Positions 11,966 to 24,444 of a stretch of DNA of 64,000 nt are shown in pieces (position 1 is the first letter of the stretch; the number at the start of each line of letters is the position of its first letter). Below the pieces are notes generated by a model that was given only the letters and a program-made list of their open reading frames with translations, did not search any database and was not told the origin of the DNA. The position numbers and the translations under genes were made by a program. This stretch comes from Reticulitermes lucifugus (taxonomy: Eukaryota; Arthropoda; Insecta; Blattodea; Rhinotermitidae): assembly GCA_026260175.1 (NCBI GenBank), contig JAKCWW010000567.1:22574-86573 (forward strand), given 5' to 3'.

Positions 11966-12892
11966 AAGAGAGAAGGGATTGTAAGAACCTTTGATAGACA
12001 GCTGCTCCATATTCTTACTGAGATGTATCACGCTTCTCCTCAGTGCCTTAAAGAAGGTTGTGCAATAGAATATTCAATAGGATGCCATAATTATGCTCCT
12101 AGTAACTCTGCCTTCAGAAATTAATGACACGGATACTCGTGTTAGTTTGCAACGTCAACCCACAACAATAAACACTATACACTTACTTACCTCCCTTGTG
12201 CAGCCGGACGTACTGAGTTTTGAGACGTTATTTAGTGTCTATACTTGGGCTGTGCCTCACCTTACTTTATATACTCGTATATATGCGCATGGCCAGCCTG
12301 TGGCAGTGTGGTAGGCAAGATGAGATCATCTCCAGATTCGTAATTAAGTCTGTTTCCTACCTTTGACAGTAATATGTCCTGTGCTAAATTCTACAAAGTC
12401 ATGCTGCAGGAAGCAAAGAAAAAAATTTTGAAGTCAAAGTACCGGTATGAAGTGTCATCACACGCAAAGAGCAATGACTATGCATTCTATTCATACAAAT
12501 ACTTTCCTCACTTTGTCTCTTTCCCTACTTCTTTCTTTCTTATTCCCGTGCTGATCATGTTTGTGCATCAGCTCATGAATTAGTTGTGGATATCAAGACG
12601 ATGAGCAGCAGTAGGCTGTTTCGTGTAACTGGTTATCAAAAGTTTTTGGGTCGATACTACCCTACAACGTCATGTTTAAATTCGTGGAAGTTCCAAATTT
12701 GGACGTAGCAAAAACAGTACTGTCATTCGGTACAGGAAATGGCGTTTTGTAGGCCTATATCTATTATATTTTTAAACATCAATTAGCTATTTTCTTTAAA
12801 GGATTCGGACTTCCAATATGTGGCGAGGCAGTAATAGAATGACGGATAAAATCGCATAATGAATTTCTTCATAAATCATTTTCGTTATCATG
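11966..12892. other. Intergenic
   Basis: No gene or repeat recognised; short frames lack family motifs. Confidence 0.5.
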
Positions 12893-13140
12893 TACTAATA
12901 GGGTGAAGAACTAAAGGAGAATGAGATGGGTGAGGCATGTTGCACGCATGGGGAAGATGAGAAATTTCTATCTATTTTAGTTCGAAAACCTGAAATAAAA
13001 GAAGGGCCCACTCGAGGGACCTAAACATTAATGGGAAGATAATATTAAAACTCATCAGTAATAAAGCGTGCGCGCGAGTGTAGTCTGAATTCAAATAGCT
13101 CAGAATGGATACACAGCCTGTGGCGGGAAGTTGTCATCAT
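12893..13140 (+). pseudogene. RTE-like LINE tail
   Basis: GGAGAATGAGATGGGTGAGG (RMRWVRHVARMGK), GGGCCCACTCGAGGGACCTA and GATAATATTAAAACTCATCA followed by AGCTCAGAATGGATACACAG match the LINE 3' end. Confidence 0.6.
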
Positions 13141-13214
13141 GAAAACTAAACTTCGTCTTTCTAAAATTAAGTACAAATATGTATTGAATTTTACCTCTCA
13201 TATACATACAATAA

Positions 13215-13280
13215 GCGGCGGGGACGTGAGGAGGCTAAATACTCACCTTCATTTAGTGCCTAGGTTAAAAATGATAATGA
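13215..13280 (+). mobile_element. SINE group A fragment
   Basis: Only the body segment ACTCACCTTCATTTAGTGCC plus TAGGTT is recognisable. Confidence 0.4.
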
Positions 13281-14263
13281 CTCTTTGGGAGGAGGTGGTA
13301 AGTGGTAAGGCGCTTCCACGACCTACTCAAGGTACTAAACCAGCATTTTCTTAGTGATAGGGTAGTGAGGTCTTTATATGGATAGAATGTTTTTGGACAA
13401 AGAGTGGAACGCCGGACCTCTAGGATATGTAAAGTGTCGTAACCAGTTGACTGCCCCTACAACAGATTCATATTTTTTATAATTTCTTACTTAATTTAAC
13501 TATCGTTACTGCTTTTCAGCTACATGGATTTCATACCATCGAAATTTAGGCTAAAGTAAATGGTAAATTGTAAAGGAAGCAATTATAAATTCTTTCGAAT
13601 TATCATTTCGGTATTTTCCTGAAGAAAGTGAGGGAAAATGCAAAAATCTCAGTCAACGGTAGAAGGACATGTGACTTCGAATTGAGCCGAAGATCTCTGA
13701 TGTTTCAAGCACGATACGTACCTACACAAGCACTGAAACCGTTAGCAGCAGACCAAATTAAGGAAGAATATAGGGAGATTTGTCTTCTCTGTGGAGGATG
13801 AAAGATCAATGAACTTCTAAATGAGCTGCATCATGACGCAGCAAGTACGCGTGACAACAGTAGCAAACAACCTTCCTCCACGGGACACAGAACTTACTGG
13901 TGTGGCGGGTACTTGATGTAGTGTCTGTCTTACGTCACGCTTATAGAAGTTCATATATAGACATAAACTATAATTTATGTCGTGTGTTTGATGTTATGAA
14001 ATAAGCTCCATGAAACGACAAAGAAACATGCAAGAATCTTGCAACTCTTCATGTTTTGTCTTAAAATAAAGAGTTGCCACAAGCTGTAAGGGGTATATAC
14101 TTTGAAACGGGTCATACAATTATGGGAGAAACACCATTGTCAGAAACTGAAAGATCGCACGGTATAATTCATTTCAGTCAAACTTTTCTTAAACGTAGTA
14201 AAAAACTCTTCAAGTAAATGTCATAAGTCATAAATTGTGCGTTTTCCGCTTTATTTTTATTTT
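13281..14263. other. Intergenic
   Basis: No gene or repeat recognised. Confidence 0.5.
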
Positions 14264-14505
14264 ATGTGGCGCAACAGCCAAAATCGGGCCTAGGCCGCCT
14301 CATCATTGAGGTTTCTAGATCACACAATTAGACACACACACACACACCCTGTAGGACTCCTCTGAACGAGTGATCAGCTCGTCGCAGAGGCCTCAACTTA
14401 CACAACACACAACAAAGACAACAAATGAACAGCCATTCCCCAGCGGGATTTGAACCCGCAATCCATACAATCGAGCGGCCGCAGACCTACCCCGTTACTT
14501 AAGTT
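14264..14505 (-). mobile_element. SINE group B
   Basis: Complement of the tRNA-Leu-like head (GCGGGATTTGAACCCGCAAT, CGAGCGGCCGCAGACCTACC) with body GTAGGACTCCTCTGAACGAG and end GTGGCGCAACAGCC. A short CA run (14333-14348) lies in it. Confidence 0.75.
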
Positions 14506-15124
14506 TGCTTTTCTGTGAAGTCCTACGCACTAACATTAGTAGGAATTTTGTTTAAAACTTGTATTTCAGACAGTTACGAAAAGAACACCGTGAGACCTTT
14601 CGTCCAGAATTGTTGCACCATTTTTCTCGGGCCTGTTGACGTCTGCTCGATAGTCAAGGTACATGAAGAAAACCCTATAGCGTTATTATGAAAGCATTTT
14701 TCGGTGATGCTGCACATTTTTAGCCGCAATGAGACCTGAGCTAGGACAATTACGAAAGTTGCTTAACGTAAGTTTTGTAAGCACATAATCGCTGCGTAAT
14801 GCTGACACATAAGAACTTCTCCACATGCGCTTGTGATTAATTAACCGTAACACTTGGTACGCTATGCTGTTTGTTATTACATTCATCTGTGTCATGTATA
14901 ATGAGAAAGGTAATTCAATTAACGTAGAAGTGAGGATAAAAATAAAGGACCTAAAGCACAGAGAAGGGAGAAAATTACACAATCATGAGATTCATCTCCA
15001 AATAAGGGATCTGACAGCGAAATAAGGGGACTGGTGTTTTGTCCATCAAATCTTAATAGTAGTGAGTTGGCGTATTTTGGATCACGTCTTGTATCCAGAA
15101 AAAATCACTGTATTCAGACCAAAA
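14506..15124. other. Intergenic
   Basis: A 98-codon frame on the minus strand (14686-14982) has no family likeness. Confidence 0.45.
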
Positions 15125-15300
15125 AAAAGGAGCCACATGAGTACCGGGGTTCATTCCTGGGGGTAACGCGGCCGGGGCCTGATGTTGACTGCTCATCTCC
15201 ATCCAGTGCCGAGGTTATGAATGAATGGAGCTAAACCTCTACTCCCACTATACGCCTTCATGGCATGGACAGGGTCAACTTAATGACGTCATTGGCTCAG
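15125..15300 (+). mobile_element. SINE group A, 5' truncated
   Basis: Body and tail only: GAGTACCGGGGTTCATTCCT, GTAACGCGGCCGGGGCCTGA, CTCATCTCCATCCAGTGCCG and GCCTTCATGGCATGGACAGG. Confidence 0.7.
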
Positions 15301-15984
15301 AGTTTAACTTGTAGGGTTTAATGATTGGATGTCAGCTTATAATAAACTGGACAGGACGCGCAAAGAAGTGGCCGTGGCCTAATTTAGGGTACAGTTCCAG
15401 CATTTGTTTAGAGGAGCTGAGAATGTCTCAGTCAGGAGAGTTGGTGTCTCGGCCGAGCTTCGAACTGGGAATCTCCTGAACACGTCACCCCTTAGGTCAG
15501 TTTGCTCGGTGATTTATCTGGAAATTGACCAGAAATGTATACTGTAGCCGGGTCTTGAACACGTCACCTGGTGGGATATTAATGTGAATATATAGATGTG
15601 TCGTGGATTTGCCAAGCTACATTGCACACACGTGTCTGAAGGGTTACAAGGAAAACTGGAAAAAGTGAGATTATGGCTTATCTGCAAATCAAACTGCCGC
15701 GTGCAGTCTGAACAGTCTCGGTTAATTAGCTACTTTGCACTTTGCAAACGGAGAACCAAAGTTGATATTTGCTTAACGGGCCAAATAAGTTTCGCTTTTC
15801 TAGGAATCACAGATTTATTACGTTTTGTACCGAAACCACCAATGGACCCTATTCTGAGCCAGTTGTATCAAATCCACATCCTCCTGCCATACTTACTGAA
15901 ACTGCGTATCGGATTAAACGATGCAACAATGTAAGACACATTTCTTTAGTAAATATAACAAAAAAGGGGTCATTAATATTTTAT
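15301..15984. other. Intergenic, possibly drifted LINE sequence
   Basis: It precedes the CCHC remnant. A 112-codon frame (15596-15934) shows no reverse transcriptase motif. Confidence 0.35.
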
Positions 15985-16210
15985 TATGAAATGAAATTGG
16001 CGGTTGGGACAAGAAAGGAGAGAAATGGGGTTTCGTGTTTTAGAACAGGGACCTGGAAACAGGGGTAAGGGAAGATTGGCTAGGGGAAGATGTCCAGGGT
16101 GTGGGGAGTATGATAATGTTATTCACATAATCTTCAAGTGTTCGGAAAAGATATGTCAAATTTTGAGCAGGAAATGGCTTAATATATGCCTAAATGAAGA
16201 GTCAGCCTAA
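15985..16210 (+). pseudogene. LINE C-terminal CCHC knuckle remnant
   Basis: Frames in order read RKERNGVSCFRTGTWKQG and then GRCPGCGEYDNVIHIIFKCS. C-x2-C-x7-H-x4-C followed by a helix and a stop is the end of ORF2 in Jockey/I/R1-type LINEs. A frame change lies between the two parts. Nothing upstream (15300-15985) is clearly reverse transcriptase. Confidence 0.5.
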
Positions 16211-18089
16211 AAGAGGTTAGTAATATGTATTCACGTTACAGAATTCTGAAGTCTGGGAAATTTTTTTATGGAAGTTTAGACGTAAATGGGAGGAAAATAT
16301 TAAAATTTTTTTTATTGAGAGTGGAGGAGGAAGGAGTGGAATTGTTGTGATGGGAACAGTTAGTCTGGTATGGAATACTGCTACTAAATATTAGATGCAC
16401 AAGGCCTGTTTTCCGCAAACCCTGGTGTGAGCTGTCTCAGTCTATTTTTCAGTTAGACTTAACAAATACATAAACTTGACACATGAAACATTCATTTCAA
16501 TATTATATTTTCATCTACGTCTAGGTCGCCTGGATGGTGCCTTGACTAACGATAACAACGCAGCCAGAAATAAACCCGCTGTTCAATTGTATCCCATTTC
16601 CGACATTAACCAACAAAGGCTACGTATTTGAACGTAATCCCATAAAAAACTAAAGTAAAAAAGTCCTGCAAAGGCCAGTCTGACGCCTACTATATTTCCA
16701 ATGATTCAACCTGTGGTCAAGGTACAAAGATCAATACATTTGTAATTATGCAATTTAATGTTTCGTTCCACTAAAAACTGGTGCAAATACGTAACTTTTT
16801 CCCTACATAAGGCAGTATATAGGTGTCGCATTGTCGCCATGTTTGTAGCTATTAGCACATAATAAAATGCCTATAGGGCAATTTATTATATTATCACCTT
16901 CTATTTAAATACAGAGTGACCCACAATTACGCATAAAAACCTCGTGACACTGCCCTATATTTGTGTTGGTAGGTACCAGCATTTCCGTGCGACCTGATGC
17001 CTCCCTCTTCAGAGTAGAAGTTAATAATGACTTATTCACTGTACCCTGAAGATGGAGAGAGTAGGTTCCTCCGAAACGCTGCTACTTATTTAACAGAATA
17101 AACGGCGTCACATCCAAGAATGTCATAATCATAATCTTCACACGGATTTAATTTCAGACAAAATGATGCCAGTGTCAACAACCAATGAAGAAATTTTAAT
17201 TCTTAGTATATATAAAGCAAGGATTCTCGACGACATTATTACAGCAATTTTATATTATCTTCACCGTGCATGTTTTGAACGACTCACAAATTACACACCA
17301 ACGAAATGCACTATATTTTCACTTTTTGTTCTTTAACCCCTACAAATGTTTCAGCCTTTACAAGGCCACCTCGGTACTCAGTACACACCGCAACACTGGA
17401 CACTTACAACATAAACAGGACCTGATTTACTTAACTGATGACCTATATATACAGAACCAACAGCCAGAACTTAAAAAAAAACAAGCTAATGGTAGAAGAT
17501 ACATCCAAAAGACCATATAGCTTACAAGTTAAAAGTTGAATTTGAATTTATACATCGATCAGGAGATTTATTTATATTCTGAGTACGTTTTTGTGCCCCT
17601 CCTTTGTCCATTCCGCGCATGTGTTATTATTACGTAATATTACTGCCAGCCCAATATGGGGCCTTTGACTGAAATGGCAGACATGCGTTTGGCTGTCTGA
17701 AAGATAAGCTGAAACACTAATGAGGTTGTCAGTAAGTGTGAAGCAAAGCCTTGAAGTAGAAGAGTGAGTGCCTGAAGAAAAGAGTGGAGGATTTGGCAAC
17801 AAGAGTTGAGGAACGTAGCTTGAAAATTGAAGCAGTATATTCCCCTGGCATTACTATACACCTACCAGATCGCACGGTGTCAGAATACAGAAGACCACCG
17901 TGAAATTTTGAGCAGATACGAAAGTCTAACAAGCAGGCCATGTTTCACGAACCTACCTCCAATGTGGGTAACCGAGAGGATCCTACAGGGTGTACGAGAA
18001 TCGGAAGTTACGAGAATGTGAAGTGGCTGGAAGTGACTCATTAGCGTGTTACAGTAGAGGGCTGTGGTGTTAGTGACATCAAACCTTTG
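16211..18089. other. Intergenic
   Basis: Holds only the degenerate snap-back repeat at 16975-17125. Confidence 0.5.
16975..17125 (+). repeat. Degenerate snap-back repeat
   Basis: CCCTGAAGATGGAGAGAG..CCTCCGAAACGCTGC keeps CTGAAGA, a possible 4-bp stem (GGAG/CTCC) and GAAAC. The right end reads ACGGCGTCACATCC as in sister copies. Confidence 0.5.
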
Positions 18090-18260
18090 TGTTATGTTAC
18101 GAGGGGTCCACCCAGCCTCGTGTATAATGTGTACCGGGTCTTTCCCGAAAGTAAAGCAGTCAGGGCATGGCGTTAACCACACACCCACATCTAGCGCTGA
18201 GGTTAAAGAAAGAGTAGAGCTGTACTTCTATTCCCCCTCTGCATGCGTGCTACGTTCCAG
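18090..18260 (+). mobile_element. SINE group A, 5' truncated
   Basis: GGTCCACCCAGCCTCGTGTA, TACCGGGTCTTTCCCGAAAG and TGGCGTTAACCACACACCCA, with tail AGAGTAGAGCTGTACTTC. Confidence 0.7.
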
Positions 18261-18654
18261 TCCTGATTTGAGTAACCTCATAATATTGAAGTAGTGTACA
18301 AAATATAATGTTGTTACGTCATTTTCTCCATCTTCATTCACTTCTACCTGTTTCCTTCGTGCAAGTATTCCATTTGGCATCCTGTTCTCTGATATTCTCA
18401 AGCTTTGTTCCTCGTTTACAGCAACAAACAGAGATCCACAACCATACAAACTCACAAACAACTTTATATTTTTCGTGTACTTTAATGTTTTTGTAACACG
18501 TAAGAGATAAGAATAAAAAAAAATTCTCAACTAAATGCATAAGAGGTATTCTCCGAATTTAATCCCTTTTTAACTTCTCTGTAAAGCAATTTTGATTGGT
18601 ACTGATGTTCGTAGTCCCTCGAACTACACTAAATAATTTTAAAGGATCTATCAG

Positions 18655-18740
18655 CTATCAGAAAATAGACCAACGTTTCGATAACCATCTGTCATTCTTG
18701 TCATCAGGGAATTGACGCGGCTGGCAGTCCAAGAGAATTT
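18655..18740 (-). repeat. Repeat related to the 24.4-kb inverted repeat
   Basis: CAACGTTTCGATAACCATCT, CTTGTCATCAGGGAATTGAC and GCGGCTGGCAGTCCAAGAG. ATTGACGCGGCTG is shared with bases 1-50. It carries CTGATGA and GAAAC on the minus strand, but the segment between pairs with the core itself, so it is not a proper hammerhead. Confidence 0.4.
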
Positions 18741-19533
18741 TACTGCATTCAGTAGCCTTGAAAGCTTCTGGTTGTGTACTTATCAACCACCTTAGTATGA
18801 TTTTGTCCCGCATTATGGTGATGACATATGAACACGTATTCTCAGTTTTTGTGTGCGTGAATTTATATCAACCTTCCTAATATTCAATCGCGGTTCGTGG
18901 TTTTGATTACCCAACATTATTTTCCTCAGAAAAATAATATCACTTAACCAAAGTTTTGTGGAGGGGAAATGTCGCTTAAATAGAACATGTGTCTATTACT
19001 TGGAGGCCTAAATGGAACTATTTTTAAAATTATTTAAACCTAACTGTAACCTATTTAAATGTCCTGTTAATGACAGGGCATCTTTCAAAAGGAAACGAGA
19101 GGCTGTGTTTAGAACGACCATGACCCCCTTCATTGTGCATGTTTCCTTTGCTCTTTGCGAAAAGTTGGATTGATATTATTACGAACAATAGGACCGACAA
19201 ATTTAGCACTTCACACCAGTGACTCAGGAAACATCATTCACTACTTGAGAGGACAGTAGAAGGTCTCGTAAATCTTAAAATCGTGACACGTTGAGGAGAG
19301 TGCCGGAACGAGTAAACATAATGAAGAACTGTGGAAACTAAGAAAGTGTCCATAAGGCAGTTTCCCAAGGTACTTCTGAGCTGTATTCATGTTACATATA
19401 GCTGAGCAAACTTATGGATCTGAGTGCGTTATGCTTTGTACTGTCAGAAGTACGGACAATACGAGTATTATTGTTTACAATAGTTCTATTTTTCACGATA
19501 TGTCCTTGCCTGAATGAAGTGTATGGTACTTTA
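18741..19533. other. Intergenic
   Basis: Nothing recognised. Confidence 0.5.
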
Positions 19534-19945
19534 GGCGCGTTTGCATAAGTTGTGAAAAGAGCCTATTACCTTCATCATGTCTGTCCATCAGTCTGTCTGT
19601 TCGCTTGTATCAGCGCGGTTCACACAGGAAAATTTGTCGTGAAATTTGTTATTGGGGGCTTTCACGAAAATGTGTCAAAAAATTCCAAATTTGTTTTCAA
19701 TCGGAAAAGAATATCCGGAGGTTCACATGAAGAACAAAGTACCTTTATACTTTGACAGCAGTATGAAATATTTTGTACCGCAACAACAGTGCAAAGGAAA
19801 CCAGTGTTTGCGTTTCCATGACAACACGGAACACTATTAAATTGTTGACAGCTACATGTAGGAAAACAATATAAAATGAAGGTATTGTTGCCTTCCTATG
19901 GCAACAATGGTTACGCTAAAACGCCACAATATTACGTCCTACATA
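19534..19945 (+). mobile_element. GGCGCGTTCGC-end family, shortened
   Basis: TTTAGGCGCGTTTGCATAAG, CTTCATCATGTCTGTCCATC at the left; GCAACAATGGTTACGCTAAA and ACGTCCTACATACATTGC at the right. The interior is about 120 bases shorter than sister copies. Confidence 0.62.
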
Positions 19946-20024
19946 CATTGCTTGTCTTCTTTCTCGTATTATCGGTACGAACTCAATAATTTGCACCCTT
20001 CAACACATACGGTATAATTAAGAT

Positions 20025-20215
20025 GGGGATGGGGTGGGATGGGTGAGGAATGTAACAACGGTGGAAGAAAGTAGAAACGCACAAAAATCGGAGCCAAGGA
20101 AGGTGAAGGCAGTGACTAGTGGGAGATAAAGGTGTAGATGGAAGGATAATATTGAAATGTATCCCAGACACTTAGACTGTGGCAATATGGACTCGATGTA
20201 TTTGGCTCAGGAGAG
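20025..20215 (+). pseudogene. RTE-like LINE tail
   Basis: GTGTAGATGGAAGGATAATA, TTGAAATGTATCCCAGACAC and TATTTGGCTCAGGAGAG match the same 3' region; the upstream part is drifted. Confidence 0.55.
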
Positions 20216-20316
20216 TTTCGGTAGCAGGCTGTTCTGATCATGGTGATGAATGTACGATTGCATGCAAGGTGTGTAATTTATCTGGATGGGTGGCTGTCCT
20301 CTTTAAGAGCTATTAC

Positions 20317-20367
20317 TTTATTATTATTATTATAGTTATTATTATTATTGTTATTATTATTATTAAG
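20317..20367. repeat. (ATT)n microsatellite
   Basis: ATT units with scattered GTT, directly before a SINE piece. Confidence 0.9.
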
Positions 20368-20530
20368 CGTCGTTGGTGTGATGACTACTCTACGAAGAGC
20401 TGGACGTCCGAGTAATTGTGGTTCGATTCCCGGCAGAGGCAACAGATAATTCTCTTCATAGCAACCCGCTTCCCCATATGCCTTCATGGCGTGCACGGGG
20501 ACAACTTTACGTTTTGTTACGTTTTACTTT
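20366..20530 (+). mobile_element. SINE group A with internal deletion
   Basis: The head with B box (GTGGTTCGATTCCCGGC) is joined almost directly to the tail CCATATGCCTTCATGGCGTG; the central body is missing. It follows an ATT microsatellite. Confidence 0.6.
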
Positions 20531-22271
20531 ACTTCTTTCTGTTTATGTCATTGTTGTGTCATTATTAGTATTATCGGGGTTACGTGTGGCCTGTATATGA
20601 GAATTACACTCATCGATAAGTCGTTTAGATGCATTATTTACTGGAAGACCTTCGTAAAGATTGCGCAGAATTTTAAATAAAATACATGGAGGATACAGAC
20701 GCAGTGTAAATGAGGTCTTCTTAGTTAATTCCAAAGCGATTAAGAACACAACTGTGTATTGTGTTGTTGTGTGACCTATAAGTTAAATCAAGTATATTTT
20801 TTAATGAAAATTAAAAAGACATTTCGTTTCAGTTGACTATCGAGATGCCCTTTATCTCTGTCTGGCATTCTATCAAGTACTTGTAGCAGGATGCGAGCAA
20901 AATCACTTACACATTCCTCCATCCGACTGTGCTGAGTTATAAAACTGACCCGTAAGCAAGCGGGTCTTACACAGGCCTCAGTGCTGTTAACCCTGTAGGT
21001 GCAGGACACGCCTCGTTCTGAATGTTGCATATTCTTACATAATGCACCACCGTTTCCGATGTGCGGTTAAAGTTGCGTCACGTCCTGGTGTTGTCTTCTC
21101 AACCTTTGTAACAAGATGACCTTGCAGTTTGAGGGCATTGGGACCTCGACGTTGAAAGAGGTCAGTAATCTGGTTGTAAACAGAACAACGTATTTAACGT
21201 TGCTATCAGTAATTCAGAGTATTATATAGCGTCAAGTTATTACAGGCTGTTGAACAAAGAACGGGAGAGAACGTGTTAGAAGCGGTCTTAGCCTGCCGGC
21301 AATTTAAGACACTGTTCCAACATTTTCCTGGAGGAACTGAGAAAAAGCATGATGATCCTCAGAATAGTTGGTGTTCAGACAAAAATTTGAACCATGCTCG
21401 TCCCTCATACAAGTCAGAAATACTGTCGTTTTAGCCTATTTGGTGTCAGGAACACTGCAAATACGAGTATGTCTATATTCTCAGAATATATTTCATAGGC
21501 CAGCGGTCAGTGCTCGGCGCAGATTGGTGAGAGAAACAAAATGTATGAGTAATAAGGTAGGCAACATTGTCTCTTTCTTTCTTTATTCTCATCTTTGATG
21601 TTAATATTTTGCATTTTTCCTCGTGCAATTATGTTTCCTTTTTTTTACTAAAATTGTTATTCTTACAGATTTTTCAGGATTTTAACAACGGCATATTAGA
21701 AGTAGAATTAACTTGGTTTCTGAAGGTTTTCCAAAGCCTAGTTGTTCCACAAGCAAGAAAAATTGATACTTTTTAGCTCTCAGGTGAAAAGGTTGCGAAA
21801 TATCATACTCAGTTTTTGTCCGATAAAAAGGATTATTTTCAGTCTTTGGACAACCTTAGTCAGTTGTGAAATAAATTTTTTGAAAAAGAAAAATACTCTG
21901 AAAAATACATCTGAGCCCAAACACTTATATTTCTGGCGAAAATCAAGAATTTTGTCGCACGTGGGTAATAAGTACGTGCATAAAGCCCCTCGATTGTCCT
22001 TGGAGAAAGAAGATGGTTCTTTCGGTTAAGGAATTAGAAAGGGATCCGGTTAAGCCGTGCGTGATATGTTTTGAACTTATGTTCTTCGCATTACAATGAG
22101 CACGTGAATTGAATCCCATTACTTCGACTTTTTGACGGCAGTGAAGAGCCAGTCACAAAGTGACGTGATGTAAAGGTATAGGTTGTTCATGATCAGAAAG
22201 ACCTTGCTTCTCTACTTTCAGCTGGGGATATATACCATACAGTGTTCAGTGCTGCTCTGATTTTTTTATTT
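20531..22271. other. Intergenic, 1.7 kb
   Basis: Nothing recognised. The frame at 21742-22029 is lysine-rich without family likeness. Confidence 0.5.
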
Positions 22272-22812
22272 TAGGCGCGTTTAAAAAGTTGTGAAAAGCG
22301 ACTATTAGCTTCGTCATGTCTGTGCGTCCGTCTGTCCGCATGGAAGAACTCGGCTCTCACAGGACGGATTTTAATTAAATTTGTTACATGAGGATTTTTA
22401 GAAAATCTGCCGAGAAAATTCAAGTTGCATTAAAATGTGACAAGAGTGACGGGCACTTTACATAAACGCCTATGTAAATTTATAACAATATATTCCAGGA
22501 TTCGTTTTAGAAAGAGAAATGTTTCAGACAAAAATTGTAGAGAAAATCGAAACACACATTTCATGTTCAATACATTTTTTTGCGAAAATTGTGCCGTTTA
22601 TGAGATAATGTGGAAAATAAAGTACAGCCAGAGAGGTCACAGATGGCAATAAAATAGAGCGCAGAAAACACGCGCTTTGCATGCCGGATAACTAAGGCAA
22701 GAATATAGACAAGCACGTAATATGTAATACTTATTGTTTTTCCACGGCAACAATGGTTACGCGAAGGCGCCTCAATGTTACGTTATACATACATTGTCTG
22801 TCTTGTTCAGCT
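22272..22812 (+). mobile_element. GGCGCGTTCGC-end family, full length
   Basis: TTTTAGGCGCGTTTAAAAAG to TACGCGAAGGCGCCTCAATG and TTACGTTATACATACATTGT. It has the same interior landmarks as the 47.5-kb copy. Confidence 0.68.
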
Positions 22813-23502
22813 GGAGTTTGTGTTGCTGCAGTGTTAGTAGCGGATAATATTGCAGTCGGTTTGTGGAATGATTGGTGAATAATGTGTGGGAAAGGATTTT
22901 GAAGGAAGCGGTCTTGGATAAGTTTAATTTTATGTCCCATTATTTGTCAGGAGGGTTGTGGAAGTCCACTAAAACTTCAGTGAGGCTAGCTGTTGCCCCA
23001 GTAAAAATTGGAACCTGTCATCTCGTAATAAAAGTGACAGCGTTCCGTTAGTGCTGCTGTTATCTGAGCAGAAAGCAATATTTCGAATTTGATTATGTAC
23101 CTAAGTCTAATGACGTGCAAATGTTAGGTGTGATGTGAAGTACTGTAATGCAGCGAATTGCCTGCAGGCGTGAACTCGTATGTATACCCCTTGTGGTCAC
23201 GGCAGGGCACATCCTGGAGTGTCAGCTAGAGGACATTGTATACAGATCCGGAGGATGGTTGCAAATAGTCTACAGAATAAATAGTCACGTAGATTCGACA
23301 TGAAGCAGTACTCCAGCTTGGGATCTGGGAGTATGGCCAACAGAAATTCACAGTGGACATATTTATAGATCTTGTAAAATGTCTGTCAATCTGACATTAT
23401 TAGACGAAAAGCACAGTAGACCCTTCTTAAAATGCAAAAGGCCATCAAATTCCATTGCTCTTTCTTTCCTTTCATTTAATATTTTATTCAGTTCTATAAG
23501 GC

Positions 23503-23620
23503 TTTGAAGATGGTGTGTTGTGTTCCGAAACAATATCCTTTTTTAGGATCAGTAACTGATAATATGTCGCTTCCCGCACCTGAAGACGGAAGTAGAGCCA
23601 GCTTCCGAAACATTGCGTCA
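23503..23620 (+). repeat. Tandem pair of degenerate hammerhead-like cores
   Basis: Two units, TTGAAGA..CCGAAAC and CTGAAGA..CCGAAAC, lie about 76-80 bases apart. The second keeps a 5-bp stem II (GGAAG/CTTCC) before GAAAC, but stem III and stem I are poor. Tandem spacing is what retrozyme-like repeats show; these look like fossils of one. Confidence 0.4.
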
Positions 23621-23730
23621 TGATTATAAGCTGACGGTGGATAAAGTCCAAACAAGGAGATTGTTTCGCGATTAACTTTTGATGTCTCGCCATCTAGTTA
23701 AAATGTGAAACTTGGTAATAGAGTGATATC

Positions 23731-23757
23731 CCATTATTATTATTATTATTATTATTT
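23731..23757. repeat. (ATT)n microsatellite
   Basis: About eight units. Confidence 0.9.
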
Positions 23758-24365
23758 CTTTAATAATAAAAGAGAGCAGGACTTGAAGGCATGAAGGGCA
23801 AGTCATATTCACCTTTTCTCAATTTTCATCTATGAATCTGCAATTACGATTATCATTGGGAATTTACACGGAAACTCTGTGATGTTTTCATTGACTGCTA
23901 GTATACTCATATGTCAAATACAGGCTGACTTCTCCTGTACATGAGGCCCGTGTCTCAGGTTTGTCAGCTTTATAAAAAAACGAATTGTTTGTCCAGCAAA
24001 ATATTCGCGCGTCATGTGAAGTGCAGCTCATTGAAATGTAAAACCAATAGTTATGTTTCCCTTATTGCTCTAGACATTTATTTGGCAGGCGTCCTCTTCG
24101 AATGTCCGCCAGGACACTGGCAAACCTTTCTGAGCTTCTCTTGTAATTTTCCTCAGCGTTTATAGGCAAAATTCAGGGGTAGCACCTCAATTAGCCCTCG
24201 ATCACTTTGTTCCAAATCCCTTTCTGTTCTTTCATCAGACTTATCTTTCGATGTTATGTTGTCTGAAATCCTGACAGACCCGTAAAATAAATTACGAAGA
24301 AATATGTTTCGACATGGTGTTTATTTAATATAAGTTTTAAAACTTTCGCGGCGACATGATTCAAT

Positions 24366-24444
24366 ATATTCTTCTCGGGCGCACAGCCGCGTCAATTCGT
24401 TTGAATACAACGTTTCGGGGACTAGCTCCGCCCGAGAAGAATAT
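24366..24444. repeat. Short inverted repeat, 16-bp perfect arms
   Basis: ATATTCTTCTCGGGCG (24366-24381) and its exact complement (24429-24444) enclose 47 bases with CCGCGTCAATTCGTTTGAAT and AACGTTTCGGGG. Bases 1-50 of the window match the reverse complement of 24366-24412 almost exactly. Confidence 0.6.

Noticed and set aside
15596-15934. 112-codon frame as a gene
   Set aside because: No start context, splice pattern or family likeness; it lies before a dead LINE tail.
18655-18740. Hammerhead candidate with CTGATGA and GAAAC
   Set aside because: The segment between core and GAAAC pairs with the core itself and gives no stem II.
20278-20496. Frame with a run of asparagines
   Set aside because: It is the ATT microsatellite read in reverse, joined to a SINE piece.
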